From assembly GCA_964017195.1 (NCBI GenBank), contig OZ024891.1:618694-682693 (forward strand): a stretch of DNA of 64,000 bases, given 5' to 3'. Position 1 is the stretch's first letter. Every line of letters starts with the position of its first letter. This document shows, piece after piece, positions 53,801 through 63,866 of this stretch. Below the pieces are notes generated by a model that worked only from the letters and a program-made list of their open reading frames with translations, was not told where the DNA came from and made no database searches. The stretch is from Siderastrea radians (lineage: Eukaryota; Cnidaria; Anthozoa; Scleractinia; Rhizangiidae). The position numbers were made by a program, and so were the translations under genes.

Positions 53801-54732
53801 TAGAAAAAAATCAGTTGAAAAAGCGTCAAGGTGGCAGAAAGCTTTGTTTTACATGCACGTCAAGTGATTCATATCCGCCTTATTTTTGCCGCCACTTACC
53901 GTCATCCATTGCCAGTGGAAAGTTTTCCTGTATACGGCTGGGTAAGGCATCTGGAGATTAAAATATGTAGTATGTTTTATTCACAGACAACACAGTGGTT
54001 AAAGTGAAAGTAATTTGAAATTTTCCATTTTACTGCAGCGCCTGGGAAGGAACCATTATGACCACAGAAGGAAAGTTTAATCAAACTGACGGTATATGAA
54101 GGAGTCTTACCAATACTTTCAAATATATTAATTAATGTTTTACTGTTATTGCACCATTTCGTAAACGAACTATAATCTACAGGGCAATTCACGCCCATTT
54201 CTATGTTTTTCTCAGATATGAAAAACAAAAAACTAACGGATTTAGGAGCAATGTTTAAAACTACGTTTTGTACTAAAGCAGTTCAATTAAAACTGGTAAT
54301 TTTGCGAAGCTTTCTTTAACTTTGACGACCACGTATTTTTTTTTACAACGCCCAAATAGTTAACAAGATTTTTGTGATAGAAGAAGACACCACAAGGCTG
54401 AAAACGAAGACAATAAAATGCTTTAAAGGTATACTTGATCGGTTTAAGGTGTGACATAAAATCCGATTGATGATACAAGACCAAAGATATCAAATCAAAC
54501 ATGAAACACACCCACCCACACCCATTTAAAAACTTTACAACAAAGATACACTTAGGAGCCTAAGAAAGAAATCTTGCCCGAAGTCTTGAGAAAATAAACA
54601 TCAGTTTTCGACACCTGTTCTGGTAAAATGGAAAATACTTTGATAATTTTACTCACCATACGGACGCCATGGCAAGGTGAGCGCCGTAGCCACGATCATC
54701 AGGAACACGAGCTCTTTTATGAAAAAGGCCAT
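41741..54732 (-). CDS. Secreted astacin-family metalloprotease with PLAT domain
   Basis: Twelve exons were placed by eye: 54657..54732, 53900..53950, 53430..53507, 52548..52625, 52317..52385, 51695..51772, 50699..50803, 48113..48239, 47439..47617, 44238..44456, 42854..43013 and 41741..41915 (about 464 residues). Exon 1 is a signal peptide (ELVFLMIVATALTLP). Exons 2-6 form an acidic propeptide, of which three 78-nt exons repeat VDEPPP...EEIYPG.STKRG. Exon 7 holds a furin-like RVKR site before the catalytic domain. Exon 9 has the zinc signature HEIMHLLGFYHEH and exon 10 the Met-turn SIMQY. Exon 11 begins a PLAT/LH2 domain (VTVKTGNGWFDGTDAVVFMR). It probably cleaves extracellular or secreted proteins. 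The last exon is uncertain: a GTAAGT at about 41765 could lead to a further terminal exon near 41455. Confidence 0.8.
42080..42215. repeat. CTCTCGTAAGCGACCACC-type repeat
   Basis: Four imperfect units of CCTCTCGTAAGCGACCAC-like sequence, with another near 42766..42790 in the same intergenic/3' region. It is a dispersed short-repeat family without coding content. Confidence 0.5.
43383..43515. mobile_element. Small MITE in an astacin intron
   Basis: Terminal repeats TAACCTGCGATCAGGC and GCCTGATCGCAGGTTA flank 133 bp that also contain CGTTTCGTTCG/CGAGCGAAACG internal complements. Confidence 0.85.
43930..44160 (+). pseudogene. LINE ORF2 C-terminal fragment
   Basis: The plus frame from about 43930 encodes RYQLRS, FLPPPKTRTKRTL, TAGPALWNKLPSFIR and LLKSYLF, the conserved C-terminal tail of CR1/L2-like LINEs. 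It is a 3' fragment in the astacin intron before exon 10. The C/T-rich run after it (44160..44220) is low complexity. Confidence 0.75.
44783..44880. mobile_element. Partial copy of the TTAAGGATGGTGCC MITE
   Basis: It matches the right half of 21553..21869: GGATTCTAATAGCCCTTGCT, AGATCTGCTTTTCC, GTGCAAAAATAC and GTATTAGGAGGCACC. The terminal TTAA is lost. Confidence 0.7.
45664..47179. mobile_element. 1.5-kb TTAA-flanked non-autonomous DNA element
   Basis: Ends are TTAAGGTATCAGGGTACCCC and the complement of GGGGTACCATGATACCTTAA (one mismatch in 20), with TTAA at both borders. Only short unrelated frames lie inside. It sits in the large astacin intron between exons 9 and 10. Confidence 0.8.
49484..49697. 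mobile_element. TTAACCCTTT MITE
   Basis: Borders TTAACCCTTT and AAAGGGTTAA with TTAA targets enclose 214 bp. CCCTTT-type ends after TTAA are common in the piggyBac superfamily. Confidence 0.7.
50518..50650 (-). mobile_element. tRNA-derived SINE
   Basis: The reverse complement carries CCCAGTAGCTAGTGCATCTG (A-box-like), GGAATGAGTTCCACTTCCGT (degenerate B-box) and GACTCTGATTTTTTCTTTGT, the tail shared with 38841..38965. Confidence 0.55.
50812..50902. repeat. (GACA)n/(GAAACAAA)n/(GTAA)n microsatellite cluster
   Basis: Successive short runs of GACA, AAGAAACA and AGTA lie just upstream of the acceptor of astacin exon 7 (transcript sense: CTGT/TTTCTTTG/TACT runs), where they may serve as the pyrimidine tract. 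Confidence 0.8.
52167..52243. repeat. CCTCATTCCCAGGG foldback
   Basis: AACCTCATTCCCAGGGTCTT pairs with GGCCCTGGGAACGAGGTT. Same family as 55377..55419. Confidence 0.7.
52738..52877. repeat. Foldback with ATAATGCAGT arms
   Basis: GCGATTTTGAGACGGCATGA and CTGCATTATATTGA are matched in reverse by TCAATATAATGCAG and TGCCGTCTTAAAATCAC; the loop is about 70 bp. Confidence 0.7.
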
Positions 54733-55376
54733 GGTACTGACACAATGTTTCACAAATCAGTGTAAAGCAAAGGCAGTAAGCGTTTGGCGTATGACCAGAA
54801 ATGAATTTTCTTATATAGTACAAAGTCACACCACAGGGGATGGCAAATATCATTGAGTTAAGTGCTAGAAATAACTTTTTTACAATGTAAAGAGTACTTA
54901 TGAATCGTTAATTTTCTTTAAACGATTTTCTTGTTTTGCAAATAGCTTTTTAATTATTATAAGCCTGATCTCTAACGTTGATTACAATGAATATGATACC
55001 AATTTTTAAAACTAACGGTGTAATTATCTCGAGCTTCCCTCTTTACTGACCTTAATTCTCCTTTATCTGTTCATATCCTGCATCTATTTAATTAAATTTC
55101 GTTCTAAGTTCAGATTAATGTGTCAGGATAATGACGTTAAATTATTGATTTTTATGACACAAAATGTAATTTTTATATCGTTTGTTTCCTTAAACGATTT
55201 TCTTGTTTTGCAAATATGTTTTTACAGCTTTTTAATTATCTAAAGCTTGTAATAGGCCGGGCCTCTAACAGAAATTGAAAAAAAATAATTAGGATTTGAT
55301 GTATAATAAGTTAAATTCAGCATGATATAACAGTTAATGACGTACGTGTGACCTTTGGAAAATCTCCTCAACTCAG

Positions 55377-55419
55377 CCTCGTTCCCAGATGAAGAGAGAC
55401 CCTGGGAACGAGGTTGTCC
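55377..55419. repeat. CCTCGTTCCCAG hairpin
   Basis: AGCCTCGTTCCCAG and CTGGGAACGAGGTT form a compact hairpin around GAAGAGAGACC. Third member of the family in this window. Confidence 0.75.
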
Positions 55420-56165
55420 CTCTGGTAACGTCGTGTTACTAAAGTGCGGTCTGTGAATAAAATCCTACATCTGTGACCATTGCAGTGAAAGCCCTGAATC
55501 TTTACATGATGGAACTTAGTTCTTTTGTTCTGACTTTGTTCGCTTTTAGGGGGTGATGACTGCAATACTGGCAACCCACTGATTCGGGTGCGAGGAAAAC
55601 TAGTTATCGTTTTATTCTGAAAGGAAATGGTTAAAAACTACTTATACATGATACCTGTATGAAAGTTTTCGAACAGGAATGGGAATCTCGTTTAATTATA
55701 GGTACTTAGTTGGGTGAGCTTGCACTTGTATAACTCGAACCCGGATATGCATAAGATTTGTGAACTGCGTCATCTAAATGAATCACAGAGCGACAAGCGG
55801 GAAACGTGATGACTCTTAACGGCATGAAAGCTGTATTATGTACCTGAATTTATACATTTTGTGTAGTTTAATATCTCGAGCTTTTACCACTGTGGTTTTC
55901 TGTCCAATTTTTTTTATTGCTCTTAGCTATTTAATTAAATTTCATTAAATAGCTGTAACGTTGTTTAACGAGTCATAATGACGTTGATTAAAAGTCTTTT
56001 ATGATACCAATGGTAAACATTAAATATTTATTTTCTTTAAATGGTTTTTTTGCTTAGGAAATAGACTCAATTTAATTATCTCTGTTACAATTTTTCTTGC
56101 ATTCTATTAATATTTATTTTACTCATTCTACTCGTTGTCTCTTTAACGACTCAAAATGACGTCGA

Positions 56166-56524
56166 TTAAGGACGGTGCCTCCTAATACATAGGTATTTCA
56201 GTTTGTAAAGGTTATAACTTTGGGGAAGAAGTAGATCTTGGCAAGGCCTATTGGAAACTAAAAAGAAAAATGTGGGTAACCACGCATTTTTCAGAGATAA
56301 TTAAGCAACCACAATTCTAAAAAAGCTTTAAAATACAAAGAATGCATGGCATTTTCTATCCAATTATCTCTGAAAAGTCCGTTGTTACCCCCATTTTCTC
56401 TTTGGATTCTGATAGCCCTTGCTATGATCTGCTTTTTTCAGGCATAAAACTTAAACTTAACCTAGAACTTAAACTTAAACCAAACCGTGCAAAAATACTT
56501 TGTATTAGTAGGCAAATTCCTTAA
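56166..56524. mobile_element. TTAA-flanked MITE, copy 3
   Basis: Starts TTAAGGACGGTGCCTCC and ends with TTAGTAGGCAAATTCCTTAA. It shares GTGGGTAACCACGCATTTTT, the GATAGCCCTTGCT block and GTGCAAAAATAC with 21553..21869. The inner region has an extra 40-bp stem and a short (AACTTA)-like expansion. Confidence 0.75.
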
Positions 56525-57026
56525 CAAACCCAAATATCTCAGACCAGACTCTAGATGCGCAGAACTGACGTATGCGCAGTACCAAATGGAGACTTCGTCA
56601 TTGGTAAACATCAAAAATTTATTTTCTTTAAATGGCTTTTTGCTTAGGAAATGAACACAATTTAATAACCTCTATTAGAATTGATCTTATATTCTATCAT
56701 TATTTATTTTACTCATATTATGTGTTTAATTATATCGTTAGTTAGCAGGAGCCATTCTGGCTTCTGTACTTAGTTAACACACTTTAATTTAGTTTAAACT
56801 CCTAGTATAGTGCAAACTGTTTACAGGTACATCATTAAAGTATACACCATTAAAACACGATCCCTTATGCACTGTTTTGCTTTAAATCCAGTCTTGTTTA
56901 AGGTTATGTTGTTGTTGTTGTTGTTGTTGCTGTGTTCGTAATAGACCTCAGTGACCATGACAAAAGCGACCGTCAGAATGCAATTTATTCCGACAATGGC
57001 GGTGATGTAACAGTTCTGTAATGACA

Positions 57027-57803
57027 TACCGTATTTTCTCAATTAAACGCCGGGGGCGTTTATTTAAAACTCGGTCTCGTAGACCCGGTGTTTATTCGGG
57101 CCCCAGCGTTTATTTATTTAATGCATTTTTCAGCCATCCATGTTTTAATATCCGTACTGGAGGTTTATTGATCATGAACCAAGAACCAAATTTCAACAAA
57201 AATGGTAAAAAAGTGTGAAACAATGTCATCAATTTTGTCTCACCTAAGTGAATCTAGTAAGTTATTTACCAAAAAAAAACAACAACAACAAAAAAAAAAC
57301 ACTACTGACAAAAACAGTGATCGAACTCTTCTTAACCGTTACGTTTCTCCGTGAAACACGGAGGAAGTGTATGAGTAACTGCTCGACAGCAAACGTACTG
57401 TGTAAGCAATTTAGAACAAGATGGTGGCGAGGTTCCTGCTCTTTCAGTTCTGAGAAAGGCAAAATTATAGAACGATTCAAGCAACTGCTGAAGAAACGTT
57501 GGAGAGACCCTCGAGAGGATCCTTGCTCAGTCGATGCACAAGCCCGCAGAAAAGTTACCTTGATTTAAAAGAGATTGACACGATACCTGATGCGTCGTTT
57601 GTTTTATCATTTTTCGGTCAGAAGTACTTTAGTAAAAGGTAGATTGGTTCGAATATCAGTGTATAAATTCGAATATAATGGTAGAAAGAGAACTAGTATG
57701 CAGTCGAAACATAATCTTGATTTAAACTCGGCCCTGTGGACCCGGCGTTTATTTGAACCCGGTGTTTATTTGGGTTCCGGCGTTTAATCGAGAAAATACG
57801 GTA
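57027..57803. mobile_element. TA-flanked DNA element with 25-bp terminal repeats
   Basis: Ends TACCGTATTTTCTCAATTAA and its complement, one or two mismatches, followed on each side by GGGGCGTTTATTT / GGCGTTTATTTG sub-repeats. No transposase is present. Confidence 0.85.
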
Positions 57804-58527
57804 TCTAATAATTATTTGAAAATCTCCTCGACTACCTAAAGTACCGTCAGCTGTACCGTTATCACGAATCACCACACAGCCATCGTTTTCAGCAGGACTT
57901 TTCTAGAGAAAGAAGGAGCTTGACTTCGAGTTGATTTTGAGAACCGTCCAGATTAACCGTCGTAATTATCCCACCTACTCCCTCACTTGCTATTTGCTGT
58001 CATTTGCTATTTGCAAACAGAGAAAAAAAAAACATATATAAATTAAAATCTGTATCATTAAACTAAGTTTTATCAAGTGAGTGCGAAACTTGGCTGCCTC
58101 GTAAAAGCTGTCCGGTGCGCGTGCTGAGCCCACTAGTGTTGTGAGCTTTTAGGGCACTGTACACTGGCAGCTCATCACGCGTGCCTCACGTCTCCACGCG
58201 GCAGGATACACGGCTGGCGATTTTTAGCTTTGCTCGCGTGTTCTATTTGTTCGACTAACGCTGAGCGGAAAGAGAGACTGTTCGTAAGCTTAGGAACCCT
58301 GCTCTCTCTCTTGATGGGCATGACAAGAAACAGTGATTATAAACCAAAAAGGTTTTCAGAATTCGTTTTAAGCACAAAATTGCGTGCCTCTACAGGAAAC
58401 TGTAACTCATTTTTCAGTTATACGCCGAGCTCGAGAGCACCATAACGTCTCAGAAAATCTTAAGCCATCTGTTGGCTTCTTGAGTTGATAGAAATCGTTG
58501 TCTATCCTACATGAACTCTATATCCTG
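57804..58527. other. Non-coding spacer
   Basis: No gene was recognised. GC-rich patches near 58090..58220 are not explained. Confidence 0.35.
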
Positions 58528-58694
58528 TTCCAGGCTCCGAGATAGTGGGGAAAGCGCGATTTGAGGAAACGAGCGCAAAAAACGCGTGGAGGCTGTGAAT
58601 AGACACCGCCCTCTTTTTCTCCAGTTTCCGCACGTCTTATTTTCACGTTCCCTTTCCAATTCTCGTGCCGTCCCTACTATCTGAGAGCCTGGAA
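58528..58694. mobile_element. TTCCAGGC MITE next to the CCDC59 promoter
   Basis: Terminal repeats TTCCAGGCTCCGAGATAGT and ACTATCTGAGAGCCTGGAA enclose 167 bp. It lies about 120 bp upstream of the start codon and may overlap the promoter. A related element is at 62053..62210. Confidence 0.75.
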
Positions 58695-58817
58695 GCTAGA
58701 ACTCTATGATAAATTGATCGCAAATGCCCGGTAGTTGAAAGACCGAGAGACCCTGGGAATGGCTTTGGAAAGACGCGCCCGCAATGCAATAGAAAGCGGA
58801 AACTTCAACAAATCAAA

Positions 58818-61800
58818 ATGGCGGACGAAGAGAGAGGAAACAAACAGCAGAAGAAACAAACGACAAAATCTAAGGGAAGATCAAAGTGCCGCTGGAGAAA
58901 ACCAGATATTTTACTAAAAATAGGGAATAAAGAAAAAGGTGAGCGCTTTGATTAATGTAAAATATTATAAAAGGTGTAAATTGGGCCATAGAATGTTTCG
59001 TTTTTCCATCCTAGCTGGCATGATGATGTTTTGTGAGCTTTTAATTAACTTTTAAGCTTCGTCTTGTAGGCCACGCTTTTGTCGAGAAACGGAAGAAAAT
59101 TGCAGTTAGAGAGTACAAAAAGCTCCTCAAAAAAACTCGGGAAGAGCACAGGCTGCATGAGTCTTCAGGGAACAAAGCTAAGCCAACTCTAAATCACCCA
59201 GGACGCTTCTCCAACGAAACATCTCACGAACAGGTTTGTAACACGATCGAAGTAAAACTTCAAAACGATCCCTTTATCCCTACAAGCTACCTCAGTGCCA
59301 AAACGTTTTTTAAATTGCCCGTTTCAAGATTATATTTGTCTTTCTTCCCCTAAGCAACTCGTGCAATAATTTATCAGTACACTGTAGGATGTTTTTGGTC
59401 CTTATGACAAAAGCTTACCAGCAAAGTATGAAGCATTCCGTTTGTAAACCTACTGTTAAATCCTGGTTGTAAAGCCTATCCACTTATCCCCCCCTCCTCT
59501 CCTTCCTTCAAGTTATAAGCCCAACTTCAAAATGATCCCTTTATCCCTACAAGCTACCTTACATTCTACACTGCTGAGGTATACGCGCTATTCATTACGT
59601 TCCAATGAAGGTGTATGTTTAATGCATCCCAAAGGTAGGATGAAGAAGTCTTTTGGGGATAGATCATTCAGCGTGGCTGCGCCTACTCTATGGAATAATC
59701 TTCCTGCAAGCCTCCGCAGCATGTCAAGCATTTCAAGTTTCAAAAGCCAACTGAAGACACATTTGTTTAGACTAGCAATTAACAGTTTTTAGACATACTC
59801 AATTTTATATATTTATTTTCTATTATTACCATTTATATATTTCTGTATTTTATATCTATTTGTATCTATTATTATTCCTATATTTGATTGTATATATTTA
59901 TAAATTGTACATATTATGTAACTTAGATAGGTATTCATATTTTTATTAGTTAGATACTCTGTAATGCGCTCTTGATCATATTTATGTTAAATAGCGCAAT
60001 CTAAATTAATAAATTATTATTATTATTATGGGTATTTTAAATTTTCTTTCCCCAGTGACCAAAACGTTTTCTAAATTGCCCATTTCAAGATCATATTTTT
60101 TGTTTTTCTTCCCCTAAGCAACTCATGCAATAATTTATACACTGTAGGATTTTTTTGGTACTTGTGACAAAAGCTTACCAGCACAGTATGAAGCATTTTG
60201 TTTGTAAATCTACTGTGAAATCCTGGTTGTCTATCCACTTATCCCCCCCCCCCCCGCTCCTTCCTTCAAGTTATAAGCCCACCAGTTTGGCAACAAGACA
60301 TCATTCCAGTTATACCACATCCTAAATATAAACATATCGCATCTCCTTAATGGCAATTTTTAAAGATTAAGTTACACCAAATTATCTTAAAGTAGTGTTC
60401 ATTACCACAGTAGTTTGTGATTAATTGAGCATTCATGTCTGTCAATGAAGCACTTGTCATAAGTGTTCCTAGCTTGAGATCCTGAAGCCTGGATAACACT
60501 GAGATACAGCTCTAGGCATTGGGAATCATTCTACTTCAGTTCTGTGTTAACCCCTTTACTCCCAAAAATGCCTTGAGTGCAAGACATACTGCTGGTACAT
60601 CTCGAGGAAAGCCAAGCTGGCAAGCTAATCATGAGATTAATTGAAGTAGTAAGTTTGACAAGACTCGAGTATCTAGAAATAAACTACAGGCTCCCGCTAG
60701 CTAGGACAAGCAGGGAAAACCAAAACTGTTCGATAGCAAGAGTCTACTGGACTAGAACTAGTTCAAAAATGGAGAAAAACTACCAAAATTGATACTGGAA
60801 TATAATATTTACAAACAAAAAGTACTTCTCAGTTCCTTTTACTTGCATTGTCACGCCACTGGGTTTCGCTCAGTGTCAAAACTAAGAACTACATTGTGCT
60901 TGAAGTGAAGTTTGGCTATGAGAGTTGAAGTTTACTTAAAAGAGCTTTTAATCACTTATATAAAACAGGACAAACTAAACAGCCAGACAGGCTCAGACAG
61001 TTGCATAGATGAAAACAGAAAACGAAGCCATCAATGGTAAGTCCAAATTTCTAAATGTCTGTGTTATTATTACAGTATTTGCATTTGCAGCCTCAGCCAG
61101 ATTCTACAGCAGGATCCTAGCATGTATGGGTTAAATTTGAATGCATCAGTGTTGATTTGCAAAAATAAAAAGTAATAAAAGGTGTGAAGTTTTCTGAAAA
61201 TATTACAATCTATGTGTACTGGAAGTAAAAAAGTACCGGTATGTTATTGGGTGAAAAAATGCCTTTAGAAGTTACATTAGGATCACATGTGCCCCAGCCC
61301 CTGGGACCCCTATAAACGTGCCCTGATAGAAATTCTGCACGGGGTCTTAATAGGATCCTGATAGGATTTTGTAGGATCCTAACCCAGGATCCTGATAAGA
61401 TCCTACTTACATGTAAGTTCCTGTAGATTCTATTGCATGTAACATCCTGTAGGATCCTATATAGTAGGGTGTGGGGTCCTTCAGGACGTTACATGTAATA
61501 GAATCTACAGGAACTTACTTGTAAGTAGGATCTCGCTCCCTGTTATAGGTAAACAGACATAATTAAAAATTTGAAAAAAAAAAAGTACAATCTGAGTAAT
61601 TTGGGGGTCGCTTCCTTGCTTTATTTCATTTTTCCTTTTTCACTTCTTTTAAGGAAGCAAAAACCAGTCAACAGATTTACAGCAGCCGAAAGTGCATTCA
61701 AGAAAAGAAAACTAGAAAAAGAGGAGCAAATTAAGGTTTGTTTGACAACGTTTTGAAACTAGAAACCTTCTTTAAGTATATAGTCTTAAAAAACACGGAT

Positions 61801-62499
61801 CGCCACAACACCAGGACAAAAGCTTGCACCCTCAAAGGAATGCCGATCCTAAAAATATTGCATAAAGGTGGTCTCTGAGCTTTAACGTTATAGTAAAACC
61901 TGTATTACCAGATAAAGTGTGTGCTGGCACAATATGTTCACGACATGTTGACTTACAAGGAATTTTTCGTTGATGGTAAGACGTTAACCCTCACCATGAT
62001 GTTTAATGCTGGGTGTCTACGGCTTTGGTGCTTTTGTCGAAAACTCTAATTTAGCCTGTTCCAGGCGTTTAGATGGTGCGGAGCAGCGAAAAGGGGCGCT
62101 AGAGTCGTCTTTGAGGGACCCCTCGTTCTTTTTTCTCTTGCACCCGATTTTTCTTTTGCGCGCGCTTTTTCGCTGCTCGCCACAAACTTAACGCCTGGAA
62201 GAGGCTAACCCTAATTACAACACTTCCGAAACATTTTCAGATGGTAAAAGTAACGAACTTGTTTTCCGAAAGCATTAATAGATAGGTCGACTGCCGTATT
62301 TTGAAGTTTTCTTTTGAATTTGTTTTTCATAATCTAGGAAAGAGAAGAAATGATACAAAAACATAGAGAAGAGGTTCGAGAGAAAATGAAGAAGCGCCGA
62401 GAAACGTTTGGCCGCTTGAACCGACGAACGCGGAAAGGTCAACCTGTCATGGCCAATCAAATAGAACACCTTCTTGGCAAGATCCAGTCGCAGACATGA
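58818..62499 (+). CDS. CCDC59: CCDC59/TAP26 (FYV7-like) rRNA-processing protein
   Basis: Five exons join in frame: 58818..58938, 59070..59233, 60969..61036, 61654..61735 and 62338..62499, giving 198 residues. The start AAAATGGCGG is a strong context. The protein is highly basic and coiled (GNKQQKKQTTKSKGR, VEKRKKIAVREYKKLLKK, KKRKLEKEEQIK, EEVREKMKKRRETFGRLN). It ends with TRKGQPVMANQIEHLLGKIQ, the conserved C-terminal motif of CCDC59/TAP26. Relatives act in nucleolar pre-rRNA processing (yeast Fyv7) and, in mammals, as TTF-1-associated protein 26. Length is close to the usual 200-240 residues. Intron 2 holds a LINE tail and a duplicated segment. Confidence 0.75.
59257..60285 (+). repeat. Direct duplication of about 270 bp interrupted by a LINE
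   Basis: The segment 59257..59525 (AACGATCCCTTTATCCCTAC, GAAGCATT, CCTTCAAGTTATAAGCCCA) is repeated in two parts, at about 59526..59565 and 60050..60285, with a LINE tail lying between the parts. It is in intron 2 of the CCDC59 gene. Confidence 0.8.
59565..60030 (+). pseudogene. LINE 3' end (CR1/L2-like)
   Basis: The plus frame reads YTRYSLRSNEGVCLMHP, GDRSFSVAAPTLWNNLP, LRSMSSISSFKSQLKTHLF, the standard C-terminal tail of CR1/L2 LINE ORF2. An AT-rich 3' UTR ends in (ATT)n at 60010..60030, the usual microsatellite tail of this clade. It is 5' truncated. Confidence 0.85.
61399..61532. repeat. GATCCTACTTACATGTAAG foldback
   Basis: Arms 61399..61444 and 61487..61532 are near-perfect complements, preceded by several short AGGATCCTGATAGGAT units from 61340. 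Confidence 0.8.
62053..62210. mobile_element. TTCCAGGCGTT MITE
   Basis: Ends CCTGTTCCAGGCGTT and AACGCCTGGAAGAGGC; inner complements GAGCAGCGAAAAGGGGCGC and GCGCGCGCTTTTTCGCTGCTC. Same general family as 58528..58694. It lies in the last CCDC59 intron. Confidence 0.75.
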
Positions 62500-62970
62500 C
62501 AAAGGACATTATGGAAAACCACAGGACAGAATCCGGTGTTCTTGACTTTCTAACCCTATAATCAGCCTCCGAGCCGGTGATAGATAAACAAGAAAGGCCG
62601 GTTTCCCCTCAGTTTGTTTCGCTAGCGGCCATTTTAAGCCTACTTGAGAAATCCACATCAGACACCCTTTCACGCTTGGAGGTGTTTAAGCTTAAAAATA
62701 GAAAAAAAGATTCCAAGTGTGACTTTCCAAAGTATTCTGAAAGAAACACTGTCACATGGAAGCACTTTTCAAGACCTTTTATCTGCTGACACGTGAATTT
62801 GACATAACTTGTTTTCTTATTGGTAGTGGTTTCGTGTTATTTTAACATTGCTTTGACGCGTTGTGTGTTGCTTAGTGCTGAACAATAGGACCTAAAAATT
62901 CTGGAACCAAAAACTTCGGAAGAGAAACTATACGCACACTGCCCAGTGTAATAGCTCGAACAGTTTCTCT
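62500..62970. other. Short convergent spacer
   Basis: Holds the 3' ends of the CCDC59 gene (+) and the RERG-like gene (-). No canonical AATAAA was placed with confidence. Confidence 0.35.
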
Positions 62971-63866
62971 TTACGTGCTGAGAGTTCCAGGTGTCAATAA
63001 CAAATTTTTGCTGCTATTTCTCCGGAAAACTTTGCCGAGTGCACGTAGCGGGCGCGGTGAAAGAGAAATTCTTCTCTCCTTTTTCCTCTTCATCACTTCT
63101 CTGTACAGCTCATGAAAAGCTTCAGCAATCTTCTGGTATCCCTCGGATGCCGAACACTCAAAGAACATGCATTTCAATGTTTCCGCCAGCAAAGCTCCTT
63201 CGGTTTCGGATACTTGCCGTTCGTGTTCGAGGTCCGATTTGTTACCGACGATGACGGCGGTGGGTTTCTGCTTGAATGGGACGATGAGGTTGTAGAGGTC
63301 TCCAAGTTCCTCGAAACTTTTCCGATCAGTTATCGAATAGACGAGCATCAATGCGTCGGCCCAAATCGCCCGACTTTCTACTGTAGGTTCTTCAGTAGAC
63401 TGAAAGGAAAAGCAAAAATCCCAGCCGTTAAATTGCAGTTCAGCTTTATAGCCGTGAAAGACAACTTAGTGTGGAATAGTAACCATAATGTCTCAAGGGC
63501 TCTACATCGTGCGGTATCAGTTTCAGCGAGACTATTAAGCTTGTTACTTGCAGGTTAGAAAACCTCTCGTGCTTAGCTCTTCTGAGTCACTAGTAGCCTT
63601 GTAGTTATCACAGTTCGCACAAAATAAGATTTGAGGGAAAGGAGTTCGGAGTAACAATAACTCAGTCGGGCAAAGAAACATTTACACAGGCGGACAAAAA
63701 TTACAGAAAGAAGAAGACTAAGCTATAAAATACACTCATTTATGTTTTGTTTTGTGATTTTTGTTTGTATTGTTTTCTTTTGTATTGCTAACCTCAGGAC
63801 CTGGGTCTAGTATCTCCAAATTGACTTGATCATCATCTATTGTAGCGGTGGACTGGTACGTAGAAT
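62971..63866 (-). CDS. RERG/RASL12-like small GTPase, 3' exons (partial)
   Basis: Exons 63866 down to 63793 and 63399 down to 62971 join in frame. The first encodes the switch I/G3 part (STYQSTATIDDDQVNLEILD). The second has IWADALMLVYSITDRKSFEE, the G4 motif VGNKSDL and the G5-like FFECSAS. It ends in a basic non-prenylated tail (KRKKERRISLSP ... LGKVFRRNSS) without a CAAX box, as in RERG/RASL proteins. The G3 box reads DPGPE instead of DTAGQE, so nucleotide hydrolysis is doubtful unless an exon border is misplaced. The G1 (P-loop) exon is outside the window. Probably a growth-related Ras-family regulator. Confidence 0.7.

Larger units (their letters stand above)
54733..56760. repeat. Upstream region of the astacin gene with degenerate tandem blocks
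   Basis: A block containing TTTTCTTTAAACGATTTTCTTGTTTTGCAAAT recurs in diverged form near 54911, 55185, 56026 and 56620, each followed by TTTAATTA-rich and TTTATTTTACTCAT or ATTTAATTAAATTTC sequence. The spacing is irregular, and a TTAA MITE (56166..56524) and a foldback have inserted. No gene was seen. Confidence 0.55.
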
